From positions 682,001 to 746,000 of the forward strand of contig NZ_BMXQ01000002.1 in the NCBI RefSeq assembly GCF_014651835.1: a stretch of 64,000 bases of DNA. The letters are read 5' to 3'. A program made the position numbers and the translations under genes. Below are positions 51,052 to 59,684 of the stretch, in pieces (within the stretch, counting starts at the first letter, position 1; every line of letters starts with the position of its first letter). Origin of the DNA: Pigmentiphaga litoralis. GTDB taxonomy: Bacteria; Pseudomonadota; Gammaproteobacteria; Burkholderiales; Burkholderiaceae_B. The notes below the pieces were generated by a model. The model was given only the letters and a program-made list of their open reading frames with translations, did not search any database and was not told the DNA's origin.

Positions 51052-53298
51052 TCAGCTTGCCCGTGCCGCGCGCAGGGTCTCGATGCCGTCCAGCAGCGCA
51101 CCCAGCGCCACCGGCTTGGTCAGGTGCAGGTCGAACCCCGCCTGCATCGCGCGCTGGCGATCTTCCAACTGGCCATACCCCGTAATCGCGATCAGCAGCA
51201 GTTCGCTGGGCAGCCCGCTGGCGCGCAGGCGGCGCGCAAGGGTAAAGCCGTCCATGTCGGGCAAGCCGATGTCGAGGATGGCGATGGCAGGCGTGAAGTC
51301 CGCTGCCGTGGACAGCGCCGCCGTGGCCGAATGCTCGACGCGTACATCGTGGCCGGATACGGCGAGCGCTTCGGCGATGGTGGCAGCGGCATCGATGTTG
51401 TCGTCAACGACCAGGATGCGCGCGGCCTGGCGCGGGGCGGACCACGGCACCGAGGGCGCGGCGGGGATGGCTTCGCGGCCGAGCGGCAGTTCGACGCGGA
51501 ACTCGCAGCCCCGGCCGAGCCCGGCACTATGCGCGGTGATGGTGCCGCCGTGCATGTCGACGATGCTGCGGGCGATGGTCAGGCCCAGGCCGAGGCCACC
51601 CGTGGACCGCGCGATCGACTGGGGCGCCTGGTAGAACGGCGTGAAGATCTTTTCAAGGACGTCGGGACTCATGCCGGTGCCGGCATCGGCCACGACGATG
51701 GTCGCGGTGGTTCCGCTTCCAGATACGGCCACCCGCACGGGCGCATCCGGCGAATGCCGCACGGCGTTGCCGAGAAGATTGACCACCAGTTGCTGCAGGC
51801 GCGCCTCGTCGCCTTGCACCCAGACATCATGCGGCGGTAGCGCGAGCGTCAGTGGCGCGGACCGTTTTGGCACGGTGGCGAGGATGGACTCGTGGGCGCG
51901 GGCCACCAGCGCGTTGAGCAGTACCGGCTGCGTGTTCAAGGAGAGCTTGCCCTGCACGATGCGGGATACGTCGAGCAGGTCGTCGACCAGCCGGTGCAGG
52001 TGAGTGGCCTGGCGGCGCAGGATCTGCCGTTCGCGTTGATAAACGTCGCCGCCGCGCAGGTCCATCAGGTCGAGCGTCGAGACGATCGGCGCCAGCGGGT
52101 TGCGCAGTTCATGCCCCAGCACCGCCAGGAAGTGGTCCTTGGCGCGCGCGGCTTCCTGCGCCTGATCGAGCGCCACGCGCAGGGAGCCGAGCGAGCGGTT
52201 CAGGTTGCCGAGCAGCACCTCGCGCTGATGCTCGACGGCGAGCCGGTCCACCGAGGCGGCTTGCAGGGACTGGGCCAGGTGATCGATTTCCTGGATGCCG
52301 CACGTGTGCGACTGGACCGGCCGCCCTTGTCCGAGGTCGCTCGCCTGTTGCTGCAGATGGTTGATGCCGCCAATGATCCGCCGGGAGATGGCGCGGGCCG
52401 CTCCCAGGCAGGCGACCAGTGACAGCGCCAAGGCCGCGGCGTACATGGCGAGCGCGGTCCACAAGGCCCGGTCCAGCAAGGAGGTCGGGGCGCCGACGAT
52501 GACGGAAATGCCCCAGCGCGGCAGCTTGGTGATGCCCGCGACGGACTCGACTCCATCGCCGTTCAATGCCGTGCCGTTGCCGGAGGTATCGACGCTGGCC
52601 ATCAGTTCGACCAGGGAGCGCGTGACCGGCTTGCCCACGAAGGCGCTGTGTTCGGGCGAGCGGGCCAGACGCTGGTTCCGGGGATCGGCAACGGTGATGA
52701 CCCACCCTGGCGGAATGTCCTGGCGCGCCAGGATTTCGTGGATCCGGTCGGGCAACAAGGCTGCCGACACCACGTACTGCACCTTGCCGCCCGTGACGAC
52801 CGGGATACGCACCGGCAAGGCCAGACCGCCCCGCTGGCCTTCGCGCACCTGTCCCACCAACGGGCGCTTTTCCTTGAGCAGCTGCCCAAGGCTTTCGGGG
52901 TCGGTCAGCCGCACCCCCTTCGCGCCGAAAGGCATGCTGGACCGGAAGATCACGCCGCCTGTCCCGTCGGTCAGGATGACCGACCGCCAGTACGGGCGGG
53001 CCCGGACCGCATCCCGGCTCACGTGGTAGAACTCTTCCAAACGGCCGGCGGCCAGCGCAGGATGGTAGGAAAGGGTGACCAGCGCCGCTACGGTGCTTTC
53101 GATTTCGGCATCGACGGCGGAGGCCAGCGCTCGCGACATGTCGAGCGTCGCGCGTTCCAGATCTTCATGGTGCTGGTCGACGACGGCCTTGATGCCCCAC
53201 ATGCCGAGCAGCGCCAAGGGCAGCAACCCCGCGCCGATCAGCAGGATCAGCAGGAGTCGCAGTGACAGGGGGCGGCGGGTCGAGCGGTCTATGAACAA
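51052..53298 (-). CDS. Hybrid sensor histidine kinase with periplasmic sensor and receiver domain
   Basis: A 748-residue protein. TM1 is near residues 14-33 (LLLILLIGAGLLPLALLG). The periplasmic region of about 250 residues has dCache-like elements (YWRSVILTDGTGGVIFRSS, GWVITVADPRNQRLARS). TM2 is followed by HAMP, then HisKA with the phospho-acceptor in LGHELRNPLAP (His about 396), HATPase (NLLGNAVRHSP, DAGTGMSPDVL, GGLGLGLTIARSIV), and a C-terminal receiver, ILVVDDNIDAAAT with Asp about 676 in ILDIGLPDMDG. I chose TTG 53298 because AAGGA lies eight bases upstream; a longer frame opens at 53403. No separate regulator gene is adjacent, so the output partner is encoded elsewhere. Confidence 0.85.
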   Translation of the reverse strand: MFIDRSTRRPLSLRLLLILLIGAGLLPLALLGMWGIKAVVDQHHEDLERATLDMSRALASAVDAEIESTVAALVTLSYHPALAAGRLEEFYHVSRDAVRARPYWRSVILTDGTGGVIFRSSMPFGAKGVRLTDPESLGQLLKEKRPLVGQVREGQRGGLALPVRIPVVTGGKVQYVVSAALLPDRIHEILARQDIPPGWVITVADPRNQRLARSPEHSAFVGKPVTRSLVELMASVDTSGNGTALNGDGVESVAGITKLPRWGISVIVGAPTSLLDRALWTALAMYAAALALSLVACLGAARAISRRIIGGINHLQQQASDLGQGRPVQSHTCGIQEIDHLAQSLQAASVDRLAVEHQREVLLGNLNRSLGSLRVALDQAQEAARAKDHFLAVLGHELRNPLAPIVSTLDLMDLRGGDVYQRERQILRRQATHLHRLVDDLLDVSRIVQGKLSLNTQPVLLNALVARAHESILATVPKRSAPLTLALPPHDVWVQGDEARLQQLVVNLLGNAVRHSPDAPVRVAVSGSGTTATIVVADAGTGMSPDVLEKIFTPFYQAPQSIARSTGGLGLGLTIARSIVDMHGGTITAHSAGLGRGCEFRVELPLGREAIPAAPSVPWSAPRQAARILVVDDNIDAAATIAEALAVSGHDVRVEHSATAALSTAADFTPAIAILDIGLPDMDGFTLARRLRASGLPSELLLIAITGYGQLEDRQRAMQAGFDLHLTKPVALGALLDGIETLRAARAS

Positions 53299-53471
53299 CG
53301 ACAACGTCCTTGGGCGACTTCGTTTGCACGGATCCTGCGGCTGCTTGGTCCGATGCAGATGCGGACGCCATAGTACCCGAGGCCTCAAGGCCGACGACAG
53401 CAACCGCGCATGCGGTTACCAGCCGTGTGATGAGATGTCGTATTTTTGCGTTATTCGCTCGTTTGCCGGTA

Positions 53472-53870
53472 TCAGCCCTGCTGTGTCGCGCGCACGAGCT
53501 GCTGATCAATGACGCCGAAAATCGACGCGCCGTCCTGCTCGATATCCATCCGCACGCGGTCGTCTTTCCAGTGCTCGCCCAGTTCATCGGGCGTGACTGC
53601 CACCGGGCCGAATGACGTGGAAGGCTTGGCATGGATGAAGCCGAAACCGGTCTTCAGTTCACGCGGTTGCAGGCCTCGCAGGCTCCAGTCATTGGCGAGC
53701 ATGACAAGGCGGATATGGGTGGCTGCCTGGGCCGCCGTGGCGCCCAGCGGCACATCGTCGACAACCACAACCACTTCGGCTTCGCGGTCGATGCCGTGGG
53801 CGTCGTCGGGCAAGGGCACATCGTCATGCGGACAGAGGAAGTCGTCGGAGCCGCCCCTTTCCAAGCGCAT
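53472..53870 (-). pseudogene. Internal fragment of a fumarylacetoacetate hydrolase-family gene
   Basis: A 132-residue frame whose product matches the middle of FAH-family proteins: GGSDDFLCPHDDVPLPD, IDREAEVVVVVDDVPLGATA, IRLVMLANDWSLRGLQPREL, GFGFIHAKPSTSFGPVAVTPDELG. Full-length members have about 330 residues; the N-terminal third and the C-terminal catalytic third are missing. The frame has no ribosome-binding site, and upstream it runs directly into the end of the next gene. It is therefore most likely a deletion remnant. An active short protein is unlikely because the metal site and the rest of the fold are absent. Confidence 0.72.
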
Positions 53871-53889
53871 CAGTTCGACCGGAAGGCAG

Positions 53890-54321
53890 TTACCTTGCCA
53901 TCGAAGTCACGATCGGCTTGGCCGTCTCTTCGACCTTGTCGAAATCCATCGTGCTGACGAGGCCGTACAGCGTGCCGGTTGCAACGATCAGCATGATGGC
54001 GGACTGCACGCGGGGCGACAGGAAGGGTTCGCCGCGCTGGATGCGGCGGCGCATGATCAGGTAGGTGATCATGCCGGCGACGACGGCGATGCTGGCGCCG
54101 ACGCGCCAGGCGGTGGGGTAGATGACGAAGGCTGCCGGGAGGGTGGCGCCGTTCAGCGCGTAGGCGTAGCCGTTGCTGGGGTCGTCGGCGTAGATGCCGA
54201 TCGATATGGCGATGATGCCGACGGTCAGAACGATAAGGGCAAGCCAGCCGAAGGCCTTGAGGGTAAATCCTGTCGGTGGTGGCGGGGTAGGTGTCGGGGG
54301 CATGGGCACGCTGGTTTTCAC
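53890..54321 (-). CDS. Unrecognised membrane protein with proline-rich N-terminus
   Basis: A 143-residue protein I do not recognise. The N-terminus is Pro/Thr-rich (MPPTPTPPPPTGF), then three or four hydrophobic segments: WLALIVLTVGIIAISIGIYA, a segment around AFVIYPTAWRVGASIAVVAGMITYL, and IMLIVATGTLYGLVS. The loop RRRIQRGEPFLSPRVQ is basic and probably cytoplasmic. The gene lies between two remnants (fumarylacetoacetase fragment and HlyD-type fragment) and has a normal frame. Its base composition is like the neighbours. Confidence 0.6.
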   Translation of the reverse strand: MKTSVPMPPTPTPPPPTGFTLKAFGWLALIVLTVGIIAISIGIYADDPSNGYAYALNGATLPAAFVIYPTAWRVGASIAVVAGMITYLIMRRRIQRGEPFLSPRVQSAIMLIVATGTLYGLVSTMDFDKVEETAKPIVTSMAR

Positions 54322-54586
54322 TCGATTGGGTGTTGAGAAAAAGCTGTAAGAAATAGGGAGCGCCGCATCAGACAGCAGTCATGAAAATGCCGCATGCTGC
54401 GCTCCCGGTGGGCTCTTTGCGATAGTAGAAACAGACGCTTCGCTAGCAAAAAGCCATGAATGAGCCGGTTTTTAACGCATCGCAGCTTCGCGTTTGCGAA
54501 TGTTGCAACAGGCGATTGTAGAAGTTGAAGTGCTCAATGAGGTTTGCCCGATAGTCGCTTCTGTCCGCTGGACTACCTAAGCGCTC
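54322..54586. other. AT-richer interval beside the remnants
   Basis: No gene is recognised. Composition is lower in GC than the surroundings. It contains inverted segments GGGAGCGC (about 54357) and GCGCTCCC (about 54398) and the short A/T runs AAAAAGCC and GGTTTTT, which may form hairpins. It looks like a rearrangement scar. Confidence 0.45.
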
Positions 54587-54817
54587 TTGCCCGATGACAT
54601 GCTGGACGCCACCCACGGCGGTCCGATTCGCGTCAGTACCAACAGCAAACGTGAAGTGCAGCACGCGCTGTATCGCGTCCGGCTGCGCCTGGCTGAACCG
54701 TTGCCGCAGGCCCGCACGGCCCTGGTCGACGTGGTCATCCATGGCCAGCCGTATGCCATCGCAGCCGACTGGCTGCGCACGCTGGGCAGCGCAATCATTC
54801 GGGAAAGCGGCTTCTAG
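54587..54817 (+). pseudogene. Possible C-terminal fragment of an HlyD-type membrane fusion protein
   Basis: An open frame of 76 codons ending in TAG. The product has the segments DATHGGPIRV, HALYRVRLRL and ALVDVVIHGQPYAI, and ends IIRESGF, which resembles the extreme C-terminus of HlyD-family adaptor proteins (a beta-barrel with final RESGF-like end). No start with a ribosome-binding site is present, and the sequence just upstream does not continue the protein. I treat it as a remnant of a lost export gene; the family call is tentative. Confidence 0.4.
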
Positions 54818-54917
54818 CGGGCATGTTCCGTGCTGAGCAGTAGGGGAGTGCCTGACCAGGCATCGCGCGGCAGCCGCCGCGCATCCGTCCCCCATTGCAC
54901 TCGCAAGGAGAACCATC

Positions 54918-55274
54918 ATGGCAGAACTCAATTCCCCCAATACCCTGATCTCGTCGGACCGTGTCGAAGGCACCACCGTTTACAACAAGGTGGGAGAAAA
55001 GCTGGGCTCGATCGACCACGTCATGATTGAAAAACGCACGGGCCAGGTCCGGTATGCCGTCCTGGAATTCGGCGGCTTCCTGGGCATCGGGACCGATCGT
55101 TACCCGCTCCCCTGGAACGTGCTGGAGTACAGCACGGACCTGGACGGCTATGTCGTGCCCCTGGAACAGTCGCAGCTTGAAAACGCGCCGCGATATGACA
55201 CGGCATCCACCGCGCCTGAGTACAACGAAGAGTATGCCCGCCAGGTGTATCGCCACTACGGCACTGAATGGTGA
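54918..55274 (+). CDS. PRC-barrel domain protein
   Basis: A 118-residue soluble protein with a PRC-barrel: LISSDRVEGTTVYNKVGEKL, GSIDHVMIEKRTGQVRYAVL, and LGIGTDRYPLPWNVLEYSTD. PRC-barrel domains occur in photosynthetic reaction centre H subunit and in RimM; lone forms in proteobacteria are often stress-induced, of unknown function. The C-terminus is acidic and Tyr-rich (APEYNEEYARQVYRHYG). AAGGAG lies seven bases before ATG 54918. It stands alone on its strand, after the remnants. Confidence 0.85.
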   Translation: MAELNSPNTLISSDRVEGTTVYNKVGEKLGSIDHVMIEKRTGQVRYAVLEFGGFLGIGTDRYPLPWNVLEYSTDLDGYVVPLEQSQLENAPRYDTASTAPEYNEEYARQVYRHYGTEW

Positions 55275-55330
55275 TTGCCGCAGGGTGATCGCCGCGGGGT
55301 GATCCCCGACCCATGGCCCGGAGCCGGGAT

Positions 55331-55352
55331 TGGCGTTGTCGTGACAACGCCA
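55331..55352. repeat. Near-perfect palindrome after the PRC-barrel gene
   Basis: TGGCGTTGTC (55331-55340), GT, GACAACGCCA (55343-55352). The 10-bp arms are exact. There is no T run, so it may be a weak hairpin end or a protein-binding site for the small gene that follows. Confidence 0.6.
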
Positions 55353-55459
55353 GCCACAGTCCGGGCCATTCGTCTATCCACCACCTGTCCATTTGACGTC
55401 GTATTGCTGCAATGTCATCGATCCGTCACGATCGATCAACGATTGGCAAGGAGACTGAG

Positions 55460-55606
55460 ATGGATCTGCACACGTTTACCGTACTCGCCGCGATCGCCCC
55501 GGTGGTGGTGGCATGCCATTACTACCGCCAGACCCAGAACCGCCGCAAGAAGCGCTGGGCACCCGTCATCCTGCAACTCAAACGCAGCGAAGACCTGGAC
55601 AGATAA
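55460..55606 (+). CDS. Small membrane-associated protein (48 residues)
   Basis: ATG 55460 follows AAGGAG (55448-55453) at six bases, a strong site, so I take it as real despite its length. The product has a single hydrophobic segment (FTVLAAIAPVVVACHYY) followed by a very basic stretch (RQTQNRRKKRW) and a hydrophilic end. The topology would be a single-pass inner-membrane peptide with a basic cytoplasmic side. I do not recognise the family. A 7-7-7 palindrome follows directly after the stop. Confidence 0.6.
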   Translation: MDLHTFTVLAAIAPVVVACHYYRQTQNRRKKRWAPVILQLKRSEDLDR

Positions 55607-55612
55607 GGCGCT

Positions 55613-55633
55613 GCTTATGTGTCATACATAAGC
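55613..55633. promoter_or_regulatory. Inverted repeat upstream of the thiamine-diphosphate enzyme gene
   Basis: GCTTATG (55613-55619), spacer TGTCATA, CATAAGC (55627-55633): a perfect 7-7-7 repeat 143 bases before ATG 55776. Its spacing suits a dimeric regulator. Which regulator uses it is unknown. Confidence 0.45.
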
Positions 55634-55775
55634 AAAAAGTTATGTTTTGGACGTTCGGCGCGCCGGACGGTCCGCCTGCCCACCCAAAGTTTTCTTTTCG
55701 CTCGCCCCCAGCTTTATTGGCTTTGCAGGGCGTGGCGAGTCGGCCATGATGGCGGTCATTCCTTCTGGAGCCATC

Positions 55776-57491
55776 ATGCCCACGACTTCTTCCCGCGGTG
55801 CGGACCTGCTGGTCCGGTCCCTGGCCGACGCCGGTGTCGACACGATCTTTACGCTGTCCGGCAACCACATCATGCCGATCTTCGACGCCTGCAAGGACGC
55901 CGGGATCCGGCTCATCCACACGCGGCACGAGGCGGCCGCGGTCCATATGGCGGATGCGTGGGCGCGGCTGACCGGGAAGGTGGGCGTGGCGCTGGTGACG
56001 GGCGGGCCGGGGCATGCCAACGCGGTGGGCGCGTTGTACACGGTCGCCCAGGCTGAATCGCCGGTGGTGCTGCTGTCGGGACACGCGCCGTTGAACCAGC
56101 TCGGCAAGGGGGCGTTCCAGGAGATGGCGCAAGCGGATATGGCCGCGCCGCTGACCAAGGCGTCATGGACCGCGCAGACCACGGATGGCCTGGCCGAGGA
56201 CATGGCGCGGGCGTTTTCCGTGGCCTTGTCCGGCCGGCCCGGGCCGGTGCATGTCAGCCTGCCGACCGATCTGCTGGAGGCAACCGTGGCGTCGCGTCGG
56301 CCGGTATCCCGCGCAGCCTGGCTCGCCTCTCCTGTTACGCCGAACCACGCCACCATCGCCGAGATGCTGTCGCGCCTGCGGTCGGCCAGACGGCCGTTGA
56401 TACTGACCGGTCCGGCCTTGCTGACCCGCCCGGGCCGCGCGCTGTCGGCGGCGCTTGCCGCGGCCACCGGGGTGCCGGTCGTCGGAATGGAAAGTCCGCG
56501 TGGCGTGGGCGACCCCTGCCTGGGCACGTTTGCGGAGATGCTGGCGCAGGCCGATGGTGTGCTGCTGCTGGGCAAGCGCCTGGACTTCACCCTGAAGTTC
56601 GGCCAGGCGCCGGCGCTGGCGGCCGACGTGTCGGTCATGCACATCGATGCGGATGACAACGAGTTGTCCCGCAGCCGCACCGCCTTTGGCGATCGGCTGG
56701 TGGCGACGTGCGTCGCTGATGCGGTGTCCGGTGCGCAGGCATTGATGGCGGCCGTGGAGCAGGTGGAAGCGGGCAACGCGGGGCAAGCGGCGTCAGGTGA
56801 AACGGCGTCGGCTGACGGCCGTCGTGCTGAAGGCGGTCGCGCCGATGAGAAGGCCGCCGACTGGCGGCAGGCGGTCGCCGCCGCGATCGCTTACCGGCCG
56901 GCGGCCTGGGCCACGGCGACCGCAAGCGTGCCGGATCGCGTCCACCCGGCGGCGGCCTTTTGGCCCCTGCAGGCCTTGCTCGACAGCCACCCCGATGCCG
57001 TCCTGGTGGTCGACGGCGGCGAGATCGGGCAATGGGCGCAGGCCTGCCTGTCCGCCCCGCACCGCGTGATCAATGGGATCGCCGGATCGATCGGCTCGGC
57101 CTTGCCGTTCGCGGTCGCGGCGCGTGTGGCGGTCCCGGATGCACCGGTGGTGGCCGTGCTCGGCGACGGGACCTTCGGCTTTCATGCCGCCGAGTTCGAC
57201 ACGGCCGTGCGGTATGGCTTGCCCTTGGTCGTTGTGGTTGGCAACGATGCGCGGTGGAACGCCGAATACCAGATCCAGGTGCGCGATTACGGGGCCGATC
57301 GCACGATAGGCTGCGAGCTGCTGCCCACACGGTACGACCAGGTCGCCGCCGCGTTCGGGGCGCATGGGGGGAACGTGACCGATCCGGCCAGGATGGAAGC
57401 AGCGGTGAATGCCGCGGTGGCCAGTGGCAAGCCGGCTTGCATCAACGTCATGATGGAAGGACTGGCGGCGCCCACGATCCGGCGCGCCTGA
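55776..57491 (+). CDS. Thiamine-diphosphate-dependent enzyme (acetolactate synthase-like)
   Basis: A 571-residue three-domain ThDP enzyme. The N-terminal Pyr domain has LSGNHIMPIFDACKDAG and the catalytic Glu in TRHEAAAVHMADAWARLTG. A central domain (ATIAEMLSRLRSARRPLILT) follows, then the C-terminal PP domain with the cofactor motif VVAVLGDGTFGFHAAEFDTA and VVGNDARWN (metal/ThDP Asp and Asn). The family includes acetolactate synthases, benzoylformate decarboxylases, oxalyl-CoA decarboxylases and sulfopyruvate decarboxylase; the substrate cannot be told from motifs. No small regulatory ilvN-type subunit gene follows, so a biosynthetic AHAS role is unlikely. An Ala-rich linker (about residues 340-380) is notable. 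GGAG lies about seven bases before ATG 55776. Confidence 0.8.
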   Translation: MPTTSSRGADLLVRSLADAGVDTIFTLSGNHIMPIFDACKDAGIRLIHTRHEAAAVHMADAWARLTGKVGVALVTGGPGHANAVGALYTVAQAESPVVLLSGHAPLNQLGKGAFQEMAQADMAAPLTKASWTAQTTDGLAEDMARAFSVALSGRPGPVHVSLPTDLLEATVASRRPVSRAAWLASPVTPNHATIAEMLSRLRSARRPLILTGPALLTRPGRALSAALAAATGVPVVGMESPRGVGDPCLGTFAEMLAQADGVLLLGKRLDFTLKFGQAPALAADVSVMHIDADDNELSRSRTAFGDRLVATCVADAVSGAQALMAAVEQVEAGNAGQAASGETASADGRRAEGGRADEKAADWRQAVAAAIAYRPAAWATATASVPDRVHPAAAFWPLQALLDSHPDAVLVVDGGEIGQWAQACLSAPHRVINGIAGSIGSALPFAVAARVAVPDAPVVAVLGDGTFGFHAAEFDTAVRYGLPLVVVVGNDARWNAEYQIQVRDYGADRTIGCELLPTRYDQVAAAFGAHGGNVTDPARMEAAVNAAVASGKPACINVMMEGLAAPTIRRA

Positions 57492-57539
57492 AAGCAGAGG
57501 CGGGGCGCCCGCCGTGCGACGCGGCCCGACCTGGCGCCT

Positions 57540-58448
57540 TCAGCTCACCAGCCTCGCAGCAGGCTCGGCTTCCGGCTTCGCAAAATAGCTTTTCACTGCC
57601 GTCGTGAAGTTGACGCGCGCGTGGTGCTTGCGCTCGACCAGGCCCACGTGCCGCCGGATACCGACGCCATCCAGGGGCACGATGTGCAGCTCCGGATCCT
57701 GCCGCCACGCGACATTCGCCAACTGCGGAACGATGGACACGCCAAAGCCATGCCGCACCAGTTCGATGATGGCTTCGACACTGTTCAGCTCCATGCTTTC
57801 GTTGACCTGCACACCGACTTCGGCAAGCACCGTATCGACCAGCGCGCCTGTCCAGGTGCTGCGGTCGAAACGGATGAAGGGGGCCGTGCGCAGGATGTCG
57901 GCGGCACAGGCCCCCAGCACGAAGTGCGGGGATCGCGGCGCGATCAGCACCATGGGCTCGCTGTACAGCGGCGTCCAGATCAGGCTCACGGGCAGGGGAC
58001 GTGGCGATTGCGTGACGACCGCCGCATCGAGCTCGCCGGCTTCCACCCGCCGCGTGAAGTCGGCCGACAGGCCCGCAAACAAGCGGACGTCGAGCCGGCG
58101 ATGCTTGCGTTTGATATCCCACAACGCGTTGGCAAAGTCGCCCATCAGCGCCGACACCAGCGCTCCCATGACCGCGGTGCCGGCCAAATCGTCACTGGCG
58201 TCGGCCATGGCGAGGGCCTCGTAACGGCGCACCACATCTTCGATGTCGGGCAGCAGGCGCCGGCCATGCGGATTGAGCACGGCAGCGCGCGCAGTGCGAT
58301 CGAACAGCTGGCAATTCAGGTCGGCTTCGAGTGCGCGGATCTGCAGGCCGACGGCAGCCGGGGTCAGTCCGATCTCGTCCCCCACTGCCACAAAGGTGCC
58401 GTGGCGCGCCACGGACAGGAAGATGCGCAGCGTGCGGATGGACGCCAT
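57540..58448 (-). CDS. LysR family transcriptional regulator
   Basis: A 302-residue LysR regulator. The HTH is GTFVAVGDEIGLTPAAVGLQIRALEADLN, and the effector domain has GTAVMGALVSALMGDFANAL, LDVRLFAGLSADFTRRVEAG and FGVSIVPQLANV. It is divergent from the dicarboxylate/redox operon (127 bases between starts) and convergent with the ThDP-enzyme gene, so the divergent operon is the more probable target. The inducer may be a dicarboxylate, by context only. Confidence 0.85.
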   Translation of the reverse strand: MASIRTLRIFLSVARHGTFVAVGDEIGLTPAAVGLQIRALEADLNCQLFDRTARAAVLNPHGRRLLPDIEDVVRRYEALAMADASDDLAGTAVMGALVSALMGDFANALWDIKRKHRRLDVRLFAGLSADFTRRVEAGELDAAVVTQSPRPLPVSLIWTPLYSEPMVLIAPRSPHFVLGACAADILRTAPFIRFDRSTWTGALVDTVLAEVGVQVNESMELNSVEAIIELVRHGFGVSIVPQLANVAWRQDPELHIVPLDGVGIRRHVGLVERKHHARVNFTTAVKSYFAKPEAEPAARLVS

Positions 58449-58575
58449 GGAAGATCTCCGGTTGTGATTGTTATCGGATTATTTCTTTGTCTCGGCTTCA
58501 AAATTACTCGCTTTTTTTTGATGCTTCAATCCTCAACAATGACTGCACTTTCCGGCAATGAACGAGGCAGGATCC

Positions 58576-59298
58576 ATGGAAGTGCTGAAGGTATCCATCT
58601 GGCGCGGCGAGGCCGAGGCAGGCGCCGGCGGCCTGACGGTCTACGACGTTCCGCGTCATGACAGCCAGACCGTGCTTGACGTTGTCACCTATGTACAGCG
58701 GCATCTGCAGCCCGACCTGAGCTATCGCTACGCCTGTCGGGTCGGCATGTGCGGATCGTGCGCGATGACGGTCAATGGCCGGGCGCGGTGGACCTGTCGC
58801 ACCCATGTGTCCAAGGTCGCCATGGACGGCCGGCTGGAGATTGCGCCGCTGGCCAACCTGCCGGTCGTGAAGGACCTGGTGACCGACATGACCGCCTTCT
58901 TCGACAAATGGACGCAGGCCAAGGGCGCGTTCGATGGCGAACGCAGCCGGCACGAACCCTTTGCCGTGGTGGCGCCGGACACGCCCGAGCGGCGGGCAGC
59001 CGATGCCGGCATTGAATGCATTGGCTGCGGCGTCTGTTATGCATCGTGCGACGTGGTGCAGTGGCGGCCCGAATACCTGGGCCCGGCCGCGCTCAATCGG
59101 GCGTGGACCCTGGTGAACGACGAGCGCGATGTCGCGGGCAAGGCACGGCTGCGCGCCGTGGCGGGCGATGCCGGCTGCCACAGCTGCCATACCCAGGGTT
59201 CCTGCACCGAGCGGTGTCCCAAGCAGTTGTCACCGACAACCAGTATTGCAGGCCTGAAGCGCAGGGTGGGGCGCGCGGCAATGAAAGGCGAGTTGTGA
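58576..59298 (+). CDS. frdB: Succinate dehydrogenase/fumarate reductase iron-sulfur subunit
   Basis: A 240-residue protein. The [2Fe-2S] ligands are in YACRVGMCGSCAMTVNG plus a fourth Cys in WTCRTH. The [4Fe-4S] motif is CIGCGVCYASC, and the third cluster uses CHSCHTQGSCTERCPKQL. SdhB/FrdB subunits pass electrons between the flavoprotein and the membrane quinone. The chosen start is ATG 58576, with AGGCAGGA upstream; ATG 58558 is an alternative. It is the first gene of a seven-gene operon, divergent from a LysR gene. The C-terminal CHSC insertion just before the usual third-cluster motif adds one cysteine pair. Confidence 0.85.
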   Translation: MEVLKVSIWRGEAEAGAGGLTVYDVPRHDSQTVLDVVTYVQRHLQPDLSYRYACRVGMCGSCAMTVNGRARWTCRTHVSKVAMDGRLEIAPLANLPVVKDLVTDMTAFFDKWTQAKGAFDGERSRHEPFAVVAPDTPERRAADAGIECIGCGVCYASCDVVQWRPEYLGPAALNRAWTLVNDERDVAGKARLRAVAGDAGCHSCHTQGSCTERCPKQLSPTTSIAGLKRRVGRAAMKGEL

Positions 59299-59684
59299 TG
59301 CGCAGCACCACCGTGTCGATGACGACATCAACGACTTCCGCCGCCCTGCAGGCCCGGCTGTGGATGCTGCAACGTCTGAGCGCCATGGTGCTGGCCTTGT
59401 GCGTGGTGGTGCATATCGCGGTCATCATCGTTGCGGTTCGCAACGGGTTGACCGGCGCCGAGATCCTGGGCCGCACGCGGGGCAATATGGCGTGGGGCAT
59501 CTTCTATGCCGTGTTCGTGATCGCGGCGGCGGTGCATGTGCCGATTGGTGTGCTGAAGATCGCGGAAGAATGGTGGCGCTGGCGCGGGCGCGGCGTGCAC
59601 GTGGCGGCCGCGGCGTTTGGCGTGCTGGTGCTCGTGACCGGACTGCGCGCGGTATGGGCGGTGACGGCAGGGGGCGCGGCATGA
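59298..59684 (+). CDS. Succinate dehydrogenase/fumarate reductase membrane anchor, first
   Basis: A 128-residue integral protein with three helices: LSAMVLALCVVVHIAVIIVAV, MAWGIFYAVFVIAAAVHVPIG, and VAAAAFGVLVLVTGLRAVWAV. The histidines in VVHIAV and VHVPIG lie in the first two helices and could ligate heme b. The size and helix number suit SdhC/FrdC-type anchors. The start ATG overlaps the frdB stop by one base (TGATG), so translation is coupled. The next gene overlaps it by four bases. Confidence 0.72.
   Translation: MRSTTVSMTTSTTSAALQARLWMLQRLSAMVLALCVVVHIAVIIVAVRNGLTGAEILGRTRGNMAWGIFYAVFVIAAAVHVPIGVLKIAEEWWRWRGRGVHVAAAAFGVLVLVTGLRAVWAVTAGGAA

Noticed and set aside
54443-54540. Possible transposase end on the minus strand (…LIEHFNFYNRLLQHS…)
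   Set aside because: The short run resembles the end of some integrase-type transposases, but no catalytic residues, terminal repeats or longer match are visible. It is too weak to call.
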